In this document: in pieces, positions 8,797-15,344 of the stretch | Numbering within the stretch: position 1 is the stretch's first letter | Layout of the letters: the number at the start of each line of letters is the position of its first letter | NCBI RefSeq assembly: GCF_002155695.1 | Contig: NZ_MUYJ01000017.1 | Coordinates: 1-35,650, forward strand | DNA: 35,650 nucleotides | Source of the DNA: Erythrobacter tepidarius | GTDB lineage: Bacteria > Pseudomonadota > Alphaproteobacteria > Sphingomonadales > Sphingomonadaceae | Direction: 5' to 3' | The notes under the pieces: generated by a model | Database searches by the model: none | What the model was told of the DNA's origin: nothing | The model's input: only the letters and a program-made list of their open reading frames with translations | Made by a program: the position numbers and the translations under genes

Positions 8797-8818
8797 GGGC
8801 GGTCCTGACGGGCCGCCC
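8797..8818 (+). terminator. Hairpin after the capsid gene
   Basis: GGGCGGTCC and GGGCCGCCC form a 9-bp stem (one G-T pair) around the loop TGAC, followed by the T-rich TTCGTCTTTCC. It lies between the capsid gene and the decoration protein gene, so it may act as a partial terminator or as an mRNA stabiliser that sets the two protein levels apart. Confidence 0.5.
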
Positions 8819-8844
8819 TTCGTCTTTCCAGGAGGATCTTCCCC

Positions 8845-9180
8845 ATGAAAAACTACGTCCAGCCCGGCAAGACCATCACCCTTGCCGCACCCCATGCCCT
8901 TGCCCCCGGCGACGGCCTGCTGGTGGGCGCGATCTTCGGCGTCGCCAGCGGTGCTGCGCAATCCGGTGACAATGTCGAGGCCGCGCTCGTCGGCGTCTTC
9001 GATCTGGCCAAGGCGCCGAGCCAGGCCTGGAGCGTGGGCGCCAGGGTCTATTGGGACAACACCAACCGGCGCTGCACCACCACGGCTTCGGGCAACACGC
9101 TCATCGGCGTTGCCACCGAGGCGGTTGCCGGCGGGGCCGAGGATGTCGTCGGCCGGGTGCGGCTCAACGGCAGCTTCTGA
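8845..9180 (+). CDS. Capsid decoration protein, DUF2190 family
   Basis: This 111-residue protein opens with 'MKNYVQPGKTITLAAPHALAPGDGLLVG' and ends in 'VVGRVRLNGSF', both hallmarks of DUF2190. These small beta-rich proteins are placed next to major capsid genes and are thought to act as capsid cement. An AGGAGG-like ribosome site (caggaggatc) lies 8-14 bases upstream, stronger than those of its neighbours, in line with a protein needed in many copies. Its TGA overlaps the next ATG. Confidence 0.9.
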   Translation: MKNYVQPGKTITLAAPHALAPGDGLLVGAIFGVASGAAQSGDNVEAALVGVFDLAKAPSQAWSVGARVYWDNTNRRCTTTASGNTLIGVATEAVAGGAEDVVGRVRLNGSF

Positions 9181-9494
9181 TGAGCGCCTTTGCCGCCGCG
9201 CTCGATGTGCTGTTCGCTGACCCCAACCTTGCCCGCGATGGTCTCTGGCGTGCTGGCGGCAGCGGCCCGCCGGTTCCGGTGCGCGTGGTGCTGCGCCGGC
9301 CGGACCGGGTGGCCGACTGGGGCGAGACCCGCCTTCACGCCGCAACCGCGCTCGCCGATCTGCGCATGGCCGAGGTGCCAGTGCTGGAACCAGGCGATGT
9401 CATCGCGGTCGCAGGCCAGGACTGGATCGTCCAGGGCGAGCCGCTGGGCGATGCCGAGCGCCTCGTCTGGACGGCGGAGCTGGCCCCCTCATGA
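9180..9494 (+). CDS. Head-tail connector/attachment protein (phage)
   Basis: This 104-residue protein has the pattern of a small beta-barrel adaptor: 'MSAFAAALDVLFADPNLARDG', then 'VPVRVVLRRPD', then 'LEPGDVIAVAGQDWIVQGEP'. Lambda FII-like attachment proteins that sit between portal and tail look like this. The start ATG overlaps the DUF2190 stop, and its own end overlaps the next gene by four bases. The call relies on residue pattern and position. Homologues are often annotated simply as hypothetical. Confidence 0.72.
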   Translation: MSAFAAALDVLFADPNLARDGLWRAGGSGPPVPVRVVLRRPDRVADWGETRLHAATALADLRMAEVPVLEPGDVIAVAGQDWIVQGEPLGDAERLVWTAELAPS

Positions 9495-10132
9495 GGCTCG
9501 CGCTCACCACCATCGGCGATCTCAGGCAGATCATGGCCGAAGAGGTGGCTGCGGCCGAGCAGGCGGTGAGCGGGGCTGTCACCGAGGCGACCGCCGGGCT
9601 CAAGGGCGAGCTGCGCGCGCAGGTGACCGGCGCGGGGCTGGGAGCGCGCCTTTCCCGCACCTGGCGCTCGCAGGTCTGGCCGAGCGGCGAGGCGAGCCTC
9701 GGGGCGGCGGGACTGGTCTGGTCGAAGGCGCCGGCGATCATCCGCGGCCATGCCGAGGGCGCACTGATTCGCGCGCGTGGCGGCACCTTCCTTGCCATCC
9801 CGACCGAGGCGGCGCTCTCCATGCGCGCCGGTGACCGGCGGCTCACGCCGCAGCTGTGGGAGCAGCGCATGGGCACGCCTTTACGCCTCGTGCCGGGACG
9901 AGCGGGCCGGCCAGCCCTGCTGGTCGCCGAGAACCTGCGCGCGCGCAGCGGCCGGCGCGGCGGCTATGCCCGGGCGAGCGCCACGGCGCTCAGGACCGGG
10001 CGCGGCCTCGTGAGCGTGGTGCTCTTCGTGCTGGTGCCGCAGGTGCGGCTTCGCAAGCGCCTCGATGTCGAAGGCGCGGCCGAGCGCTGGATCGGCCGGC
10101 TCGAGGACCGGGTGGTGGGACGCTGGAGGTGA
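9491..10132 (+). CDS. DUF6441 family phage protein
   Basis: This 213-residue basic protein has an amphipathic N-terminal helix ('DLRQIMAEEVAAAEQAVSG'), a central 'SRTWRSQVWPSG..SLGAAGLVWSKAPAIIRGHAEGA' block and a C-terminal 'LFVLVPQVRLRKRLDVEGAAERW' block, all typical of DUF6441. The family lies between head-completion and tail-terminator genes in alphaproteobacterial siphophages and probably helps complete the neck, in the place of an HK97 gp10-like protein. That role is inferred from position only. Confidence 0.82.
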   Translation: MRLALTTIGDLRQIMAEEVAAAEQAVSGAVTEATAGLKGELRAQVTGAGLGARLSRTWRSQVWPSGEASLGAAGLVWSKAPAIIRGHAEGALIRARGGTFLAIPTEAALSMRAGDRRLTPQLWEQRMGTPLRLVPGRAGRPALLVAENLRARSGRRGGYARASATALRTGRGLVSVVLFVLVPQVRLRKRLDVEGAAERWIGRLEDRVVGRWR

Positions 10133-10138
10133 GGATCG

Positions 10139-10573
10139 GTGATGTCGACGCGTGAGGCCATTCTGGCAGCGCTCGCCGCGCAGCTCGGCGCTGCACTCGC
10201 GGCGCCGGTGCGGCGCAATGCGGCCCTGCCCGAGAAGGTGCCGGCTGACGGGCTCGTCATCCTGCGCGACGGCGAGCCGGGCGAGCCCGAGGTGACGCTG
10301 AACCCGCGCCGCGAATGGTATCGCCACCGCATCGAGCTCGAGCTGTTCGTGCCGCAGGGGAATGCTGGCGGCGGTGAGGCGGCGCTCGATGGGCTGCTCG
10401 GCGCGATCGGTGCGGCACTCCGCGCCGACGAGACGCTCGGCGGCCTTGCCGAGACCCTCACTCCGGCCGCGCCGGAGATCGGGGTGCTGGCCATCGAGGG
10501 CGCAGTCCCGCTGCTCACCGCGCGGCTCGTGCTGACCGCCGAGTATCTGGTCAGCGATCCGCTCGCGGGGTGA
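10139..10573 (+). CDS. Tail terminator/completion-like protein
   Basis: This 144-residue protein starts at a GTG at 10139 or the ATG at 10142. 'TREAILAALAAQLGAALAAPVRRNAALPEKVPADGLVILRDGEP' at the N-terminus and 'ARLVLTAEYLVSDPLAG' at the C-terminus match the small proteins that precede the tail tube gene in related prophages. They resemble lambda gpU-type tail terminators, which cap the tail and fix its length. It is the last plus-strand phage gene before the inverted gene block. Confidence 0.7.
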   Translation: MMSTREAILAALAAQLGAALAAPVRRNAALPEKVPADGLVILRDGEPGEPEVTLNPRREWYRHRIELELFVPQGNAGGGEAALDGLLGAIGAALRADETLGGLAETLTPAAPEIGVLAIEGAVPLLTARLVLTAEYLVSDPLAG

Positions 10574-10618
10574 GATGCGATGGGATCAGGATGGGCCGGC
10601 AATGGGCCCGAACGGGAG

Positions 10619-10642
10619 CCGCCGCCCGGACGGAGGCGGCGG
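10619..10642. terminator. GC-rich hairpin between convergent genes
   Basis: CCGCCGCC (10619-10626) and GGCGGCGG (10635-10642) form an 8-bp stem around an 8-base loop. It lies between the plus-strand tail terminator gene and the minus-strand gene ending at 10669. There is no T-run, so termination ability is uncertain, but the placement suits a shared terminator. Confidence 0.4.
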
Positions 10643-10668
10643 ATCATCAAGCTGCGACTGCGGAGTCG

Positions 10669-10920
10669 TCACGCCTGCTTCAGGCGGGCGATCCCGAGCA
10701 GTGTGTCCTTCAGCGTCTCGCTCACCGCGCGGCTGGCGCTGGCGGATGGGCCGACGCGCAAGGCCCCGGCGCGCCCGACGTAGTAGTGCCAGCCCTGCGG
10801 CGCCTTGGGATGGCTGCAGGTAAGCACAGTGTAGCGCTGCGTGGCGGCATCGGGGACGAGGCGCTCGCCCGAGGCGAGGAGAGCGGCGACCAGACGGTCG
10901 TGGAGCGTGGCCTTGGCCAT
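10669..10920 (-). CDS. Hypothetical protein, 83 aa
   Basis: I do not recognise this family. The protein is mixed alpha/beta with an N-terminal 'KATLHDRLVAALLASGERLV' helix and a 'GWHYYVGRAGALRVG' beta-like stretch. It ends with a 'SRAVSETLKDTLLGIARLK' helix. The gene is the last of three minus-strand genes inserted between the phage tail terminator and tail tube genes, three bases after the stop of the DUF3489 gene, so it is likely co-transcribed with it. Codon use resembles the neighbours. Confidence 0.65.
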   Translation of the reverse strand: MAKATLHDRLVAALLASGERLVPDAATQRYTVLTCSHPKAPQGWHYYVGRAGALRVGPSASASRAVSETLKDTLLGIARLKQA

Positions 10921-10923
10921 GGC

Positions 10924-11634
10924 TCAGCCTTCCGCTTGCAAGCGATAGACCCGCCCGCGGGTCTCGTCCCGGTGCGAGGCCACGCCAAGGCCCAAGCGGC
11001 GCTTGAGCCCATGCGAGAGCGCGGCGCGCACCGTGTGCCTCTGCCATCCGAGTGCTGCTGCGATCTCGGCCACGCTGGCGCCCTCGGGTGCCTGCAGCAT
11101 GGCGATGAGCGCGGCCTGCTTGGTGCCGTCGCGCTGGCGGCGCGGCGGCGGGGCAGGCGTGGCGACAGCCTCCTGCGAAGCGGGTGGTTCGGGCTCAGGA
11201 TCGCAGATGTGGCAGCGCGTGGTGTGTGCAAGCTCGGTGCCAGCCAGATGGAGCCTGCGGCCTGCGCCGTTGCAGTGCGGGCATTGGGACTCCTCGTGCG
11301 CAGCGCCAGATCCTTGCGGGGCTGCAGCCTTGGCTCCCCCGGCGCTGCCGACGGCGGCAAGGCCTGCGGGCGTGATGTGAAGCAGGGTGGCGCGGCCGTC
11401 CTCGTCATTGCGCCAGAAAGTGTTGTGCTTGGCGCTGGCCTTGGTCCAGCTGCGGGTCACGGTCTCGGCGATGAGCCCGCGCCGCAGCAGGGCGGCAACG
11501 ACCCGCCGGGCATTGGGTCCGCGCAGCGATCCGGGAAGCGGCAGGACATTGCCATCCGCGCGCTGGGCGGCGGCGCTCAGGACCATACGCTGGGTGTCGG
11601 AAACCGGCATGGGACTGCTCTGTGTCATGGTCAT
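10924..11634 (-). CDS. DUF3489 domain protein with zinc-finger-like Cys pairs
   Basis: This 236-residue protein ends in a DUF3489 domain: 'GTKQAALIAMLQAPEGASVAEIAAALGWQRHTVRAALSHGLKRRLGL', a helix-turn-helix-like fold common in alphaproteobacteria. The N-terminal half has a winged-helix feel ('VVAALLRRGLIAETV'). Between them lie two CxxC pairs ('CPHCNGAGRR' and 'CHIC'), which could hold zinc. The start ATG at 11634 overlaps the stop of the upstream minus-strand gene, so the two are coupled. A DNA-binding or regulatory role within the prophage is likely, with no more precise function visible. Confidence 0.8.
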   Translation of the reverse strand: MTMTQSSPMPVSDTQRMVLSAAAQRADGNVLPLPGSLRGPNARRVVAALLRRGLIAETVTRSWTKASAKHNTFWRNDEDGRATLLHITPAGLAAVGSAGGAKAAAPQGSGAAHEESQCPHCNGAGRRLHLAGTELAHTTRCHICDPEPEPPASQEAVATPAPPPRRQRDGTKQAALIAMLQAPEGASVAEIAAALGWQRHTVRAALSHGLKRRLGLGVASHRDETRGRVYRLQAEG

Positions 11635-11879
11635 GCCTCGATCCCAAGGAAGCGGGCGATCTCGCGCAGCTGGTCGCGGACATGGGCAAGGCTGCCGACA
11701 TGGCCCCAGTGCACGCTGTCGGGTTCGGCGTGGAAATGATCCTCGCTCAGCGCCTGCAGACGTTCGAGCAGCCTGTCGATTTCGAGCTTGTTGGCCATGA
11801 AGGCTTCGAGCGCTGCCTTGCTGTTGCGGCGGGCCTTCTCGGCGCGGGCCTCGTGGCGGGCGGTGGTGGTCAGGGTCAT
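11631..11879 (-). CDS. Hypothetical helical protein, 82 aa
   Basis: No family is recognised. The protein is almost entirely alpha-helical and charged ('TARHEARAEKARRNSKAALEAFMANKLEIDRLLERLQALSEDH'), with a coiled-coil-like heptad character, and ends 'VRDQLREIARFLGIEA'. I chose the ATG at 11879; an upstream ATG at 11903 would add eight residues rich in Arg and Gln. It is the first gene of the three-gene minus-strand block, and its promoter should lie in the 11,880-12,030 gap it shares with the divergent tail tube gene. Confidence 0.65.
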   Translation of the reverse strand: MTLTTTARHEARAEKARRNSKAALEAFMANKLEIDRLLERLQALSEDHFHAEPDSVHWGHVGSLAHVRDQLREIARFLGIEA

Positions 11880-12035
11880 CTGCTTCCTCCGTTGGCGATG
11901 CATCCGGTAGAAGCGTGTTCGCTCTGTCCGCCCTGCTTATCAAGCGATTAAGCACATGATCTGAAACAATAATCCTGCCCCGCGCGGGTGGCTCGCGCGG
12001 GCCTTCCCGTCCCCCATCCCCATCGGAGATGACCC

Positions 12036-13178
12036 ATGCCCAAACTGCGTGCCTATGGCGCGGATGCGACGCTCAAGATCGCCCGCGAGACGAGCTATGG
12101 CGTGATGCCGTCGAGCGGCTGGCGCAGCCTCGACTTCCGCTCGACCGACCTTGCCGCCACGCAACCGCTCGCCGCCGATCCGCTGCTCGGGCGCGGGCGC
12201 AATGCGCAGGATCCCTATCGCGGCCTCGTCACCGACGAGGGCCAGATCGACGTGCCGCTCGACCTGCGCGGCACAGGCTACTGGCTCACCGCCCTGTTCG
12301 GCCTGCCGACGACGAGCAGCGTGGCGGCAAGCGGATCGATCACCTTCGCCGCCAATCCCGCCGCCGGGCAGACGATCACGCTGAACGGCGTGGTCTGGAC
12401 CTTCGTCACCGGCACGCCGGGGGCGCTGCAGACCCAGATCCAGGCGACCGTGACCCAGACCATCGACCAGCTGGTCACCAATCTCAACGCCTCGGCCAAT
12501 CCCGAGATCAGCAAGTGCACCTACAGCCGTCCGGCCAGCACCCAGCGGCTCGAGATCGTCTTCGATACGGCCGGGCCTTCTGGCAATGCCTTCACCATCG
12601 CCGCCTCGCATGCTTCGCCCTCGGGTCCGCGGCTCACCGGTGGCGGGCATGAGCACCTCTGGCAGAGCGGGGCCGACGAGATCCCGAGCCACACGATCGA
12701 GATCGGCCATCCCAAGCTCACCACCCCGGTGTTCTTCCGCCATCTCGGCACCATGGCCGAAAGCATCGAGTTCGAGCTCGGCCAGGACGGCCCGGCCAAT
12801 GCCCGCCTGCAGCTGGTGGCGCAGGGCGAGGAGCGCGTTGACCCGGCCACGGGTGCGCGCGATGTCCGCCTCAGCCTGGCCGATGCGGCGGTAGACGCGC
12901 CCTCCGGCCTCACCGTGACGGTCAATCTGGTGATCGAGCAGCGCGAGAGCGCCATCAGCGTGCCGCGCAGCGCCATCATCCAGTCCGGCGGCGAGGCGCG
13001 CGTGCGCGTCGTCCCCGCCGATGGCATTGTGATCGAACGCGCGATCAGCTTCGTCGACTGGCCCGCCGAAAGCGTGATCGTCACCAGCGGCCTGCAGGCG
13101 GGCGAGCACATCCTGGCCGATCCCGATACCGCCCAGCCGGGCGAACAGGTCAAGGTGCGGACAGCGCCCCAGGGATGA
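12036..13178 (+). CDS. Chimeric gene: phage tail tube N-part fused to efflux adaptor (MFP) C-part
   Basis: One open frame of 380 residues made of two unrelated halves. Residues 1-~263 are a phage tail tube protein: 'MPKLRAYGADATLKIARETSYG' at the start, 'IDVPLDLRGTGYWLTALFG' near 80, an inserted beta domain (~97-203) and 'FRHLGTMAESIEFELGQDGPANARLQLVAQGEE' near 250. From ~268 on the text changes to the C-terminal part of an HlyD/MacA-type periplasmic adaptor: 'GLTVTVNLVIEQRESAISVPRSAI' (291-314) and 'SVIVTSGLQAGEHILADPDTAQPGEQVKV'. The usual tail tube C-terminus is missing, as are the adaptor's membrane anchor and lipoyl/hairpin parts. Lacking a signal sequence, the product is unlikely to work as an adaptor. 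The TGA overlaps the ATG of the permease, showing that the adaptor once headed that operon. The junction falls at about 12,825-12,880. Confidence 0.85.
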   Translation: MPKLRAYGADATLKIARETSYGVMPSSGWRSLDFRSTDLAATQPLAADPLLGRGRNAQDPYRGLVTDEGQIDVPLDLRGTGYWLTALFGLPTTSSVAASGSITFAANPAAGQTITLNGVVWTFVTGTPGALQTQIQATVTQTIDQLVTNLNASANPEISKCTYSRPASTQRLEIVFDTAGPSGNAFTIAASHASPSGPRLTGGGHEHLWQSGADEIPSHTIEIGHPKLTTPVFFRHLGTMAESIEFELGQDGPANARLQLVAQGEERVDPATGARDVRLSLADAAVDAPSGLTVTVNLVIEQRESAISVPRSAIIQSGGEARVRVVPADGIVIERAISFVDWPAESVIVTSGLQAGEHILADPDTAQPGEQVKVRTAPQG

Positions 13179-14380
13179 GCCCCTACGCCGTCAAGCTCGC
13201 CTTCCGGCATCTGCTGTCTCATCCGGGGCAGTCGGCGCTGCTGATGTCGGGCGTGGCGCTGGGCGTGGGCGTGTTCATCTTCATGAGCGCGCTGATCGGC
13301 GGCCTTGCCACCTTGCTGACGCTGCGCACGGTGGGCAGCATCCCGCATATCGTGCTGGAAATGCCCGACCGCGATCCCGCTGTCCTGGCCCCGCAATCGG
13401 GTGCGCAGGTGGTCTTGCAGAAGGACCTCAGCCGCCGCCAGCAAATCGCCATCTGGCAACCGGTCGTGCCGATCATCGAGGCGGAAGCAGGCGTCACCGC
13501 CGTCTCGCCGCAGATCCGTGGTTCGGCCTATGTCGAACGCGGACAGGCGCTGGCGCCGGTGGGCGTGATCGGGGTGATGCCGGGCAAGCTGTCCGACATT
13601 GCCGATATCGAGGGCGCCATTGTTGATGGCAGCAGCAATTTGCCGACCGACGGCATACTGATCGGCAGCCGGTTGGCGGGCGATCTGGGCCTGCGCACCG
13701 GGCAGGTGCTGCGCCTGACATCCGAGCGCGGGCGGGCGCGCAGTTTCCGCATCAGCGGCATCTTCACGCTGGGCGTCGCCAGCGCCGATCGGCAGGCGGT
13801 CTATATGGATTTCACCACGGCGCGCGCGCTGTTCGACCTGCCCACGGGCATTTCGCGGATCGAGATCAAGGTGGAACCCGCCACGGACGCCGCCGCCATC
13901 GCCGCGCGGCTGCGCCGCTCGACAGGCCTCAAGACTACCGCGTGGACCGAGGACAACAGCCAGCTGTTCGAAGGGCTGGACGCGCAGGCGCGCACCGGCA
14001 CCATCATCAAGGCCTTTGCGCTGATCACCATCGTGGTCGGCATTGCCAGCGCCATGCTACTGTCGATCGTGCGGCGGCAGGCGGAAATCGGCATCATGCG
14101 CGCAATGGGCGCCAGCAAGCGGCTGGTCGTGTCGATCTTCGTGCTGGAAGGGACGCTGATCGGCTTTATCGGCGCGGTCGTGGGCGCGCTGGTGGCCTGG
14201 CTGGTGCTGCTGCCCCTGCCGCCCGTCAGCGAAGTGGAGAGCGGCGGCTTGCCGATCGACCAGGCGCAGGGCGATTTCCTGCTGGCGATTGCACTGACCA
14301 CGCTCGCCGCCGCGCTGGCCTCGATCCTGCCCGCCCGCCGCGCGGCGCGGATCGACCCGGTGGAGGCGATCGGATCGTGA
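13175..14380 (+). CDS. ABC transporter permease, FtsX/MacB/DevC type
   Basis: This 401-residue permease has one membrane helix near residues 20-42 ('SALLMSGVALGVGVFIFMSALIGG'), a large periplasmic MacB-like domain (~45-265), and three C-terminal helices. The FtsX signature 'RRQAEIGIMRAMGASKRLVVSIFVLEGTLIGFIGAVVGALVAWL' lies near 305-350, and the last residues are 'ARRAARIDPVEAIGS'. Such proteins do not pass substrate themselves but couple ATP use to a periplasmic adaptor. The order adaptor-permease-ATPase matches DevBCA-type exporters. Since the adaptor gene is now a fusion with a phage gene, this transporter may be orphaned. Confidence 0.92.
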   Translation: MSPYAVKLAFRHLLSHPGQSALLMSGVALGVGVFIFMSALIGGLATLLTLRTVGSIPHIVLEMPDRDPAVLAPQSGAQVVLQKDLSRRQQIAIWQPVVPIIEAEAGVTAVSPQIRGSAYVERGQALAPVGVIGVMPGKLSDIADIEGAIVDGSSNLPTDGILIGSRLAGDLGLRTGQVLRLTSERGRARSFRISGIFTLGVASADRQAVYMDFTTARALFDLPTGISRIEIKVEPATDAAAIAARLRRSTGLKTTAWTEDNSQLFEGLDAQARTGTIIKAFALITIVVGIASAMLLSIVRRQAEIGIMRAMGASKRLVVSIFVLEGTLIGFIGAVVGALVAWLVLLPLPPVSEVESGGLPIDQAQGDFLLAIALTTLAAALASILPARRAARIDPVEAIGS

Positions 14381-15063
14381 GCGCCGAACCGATCCTTTCC
14401 GTGCGCGATCTCACCAAGGTCTTTGGCGAGGGAGAGGCGCAGGCAAAGGTGCTGAAAGGCATCGACCTGACGATGGCCCCCGGCGAAATGGCCGCGCTGC
14501 TGGGCCCGTCGGGTTCGGGCAAAAGCACGCTGCTCACCATTCTGGGCACGCTGATGCGCGCCAGCGGCGGCCGCCACGAGATGCTGGGCGTCGACCTGAT
14601 GCAGGCCAGCGATGCCGAGCGCACCGCGTTTCGCAGCCGGCATCTGGGCTTCGTGTTCCAGTTCCACCACCTTCTGCCCGATCTGACCGCGCTGGAAAAC
14701 GTCATGATGCCCGCCGCCGCCGCGGCCGGGCGCGAGAGCCGCGCCATGCGGGAGCGCGCCGCCGAACTGCTCGACGCGGTGGGCCTTGCCGACCGGCGCG
14801 ACTACCGCCCCGGCGCCCTCTCCGGCGGGCAGCGCCAGCGCGTGGCCGTGGCCCGCGCGCTGATCAACCAGCCGGTGCTGGTGCTGGCCGATGAGCCGAC
14901 GGGCAATCTGGACCGGCAAGCGGCAGACCAGGTGATGCAGCTCATCCGTTCGATCAACCAGACGCTGGCAACCAGCTTCCTGATTTCCACCCATGACGAG
15001 CATATTGCCGGCCAATGCCCGCGCCGGATCGAATTGCTCGACGGGCGGATCGTGCGGTCCTGA
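14377..15063 (+). CDS. ABC transporter ATP-binding protein, LolD/MacB type
   Basis: This 228-residue ATPase has Walker A GPSGSGKST (43-51), Q-loop in 'FVFQFHHLLPDLTALENV' (~93-109), signature LSGGQ (148-152), Walker B VLVLADEP (167-174) and the switch His in 'ISTHDEH'. The whole belongs to the LolD/MacB/DevA group that powers FtsX-type permeases. The start is a GTG at 14377 that overlaps the permease stop by four bases, so the two are translated together. No downstream partner gene follows. Confidence 0.93.
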   Translation: MSAEPILSVRDLTKVFGEGEAQAKVLKGIDLTMAPGEMAALLGPSGSGKSTLLTILGTLMRASGGRHEMLGVDLMQASDAERTAFRSRHLGFVFQFHHLLPDLTALENVMMPAAAAAGRESRAMRERAAELLDAVGLADRRDYRPGALSGGQRQRVAVARALINQPVLVLADEPTGNLDRQAADQVMQLIRSINQTLATSFLISTHDEHIAGQCPRRIELLDGRIVRS

Positions 15064-15344
15064 ACTTCGTTGCCTTGCCGCCACCATTGCCAGCCAGCGC
15101 GACCGTCGGATCATCGGCCTTCGCCGGGGCAGGCCAAGGCGCAGCGTCACCGTGCCTGTGCTGCAGCCGGTGCCGGTCATGGCGCTCGCTATCCGGTTCC
15201 AGGTAGCATAGGCCCACCCCATAGGCGGTGTTCGCACTGGCATGCGCGGTGAACGCATATGCGCTTGGCAAACCGGCTTCCGCGCGGCAAGCTTGGAAAA
15301 AATTACAGGTGCAGGACTGGGAGCCTGCGGGAGGGGAAATGGCC
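15064..15344. other. Intergenic gap before the G8-domain gene
   Basis: This stretch of 281 bases has no recognisable gene on either strand. Open frames across it on the minus strand are continuations of non-coding shadows of the ABC genes. No clear promoter boxes stand out. The last bases hold a ribosome site for the next gene (GGAGGGGAA ending at 15338). Confidence 0.4.

Noticed and set aside
5082..8846. Very long minus-strand open frame (1254 codons) across the portal and capsid genes
   Set aside because: It lies opposite well-recognised phage genes in GC-rich DNA, where antisense frames stay open by codon bias. Its translation is low-complexity Arg/Gly/Asp/His with no family pattern.
10570..11739. 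Plus-strand open frame of 389 codons across the inverted gene block
   Set aside because: The minus strand carries three coupled genes, one with a recognisable DUF3489 domain. The plus-strand translation has no pattern and odd composition.
15064..15344. Possible small multidrug-resistance-type remnant on the minus strand (an 'AYATW'-like string)
   Set aside because: The match is a few residues long, the flanking text shows no membrane helices, and the frame is a continuation of a shadow frame.
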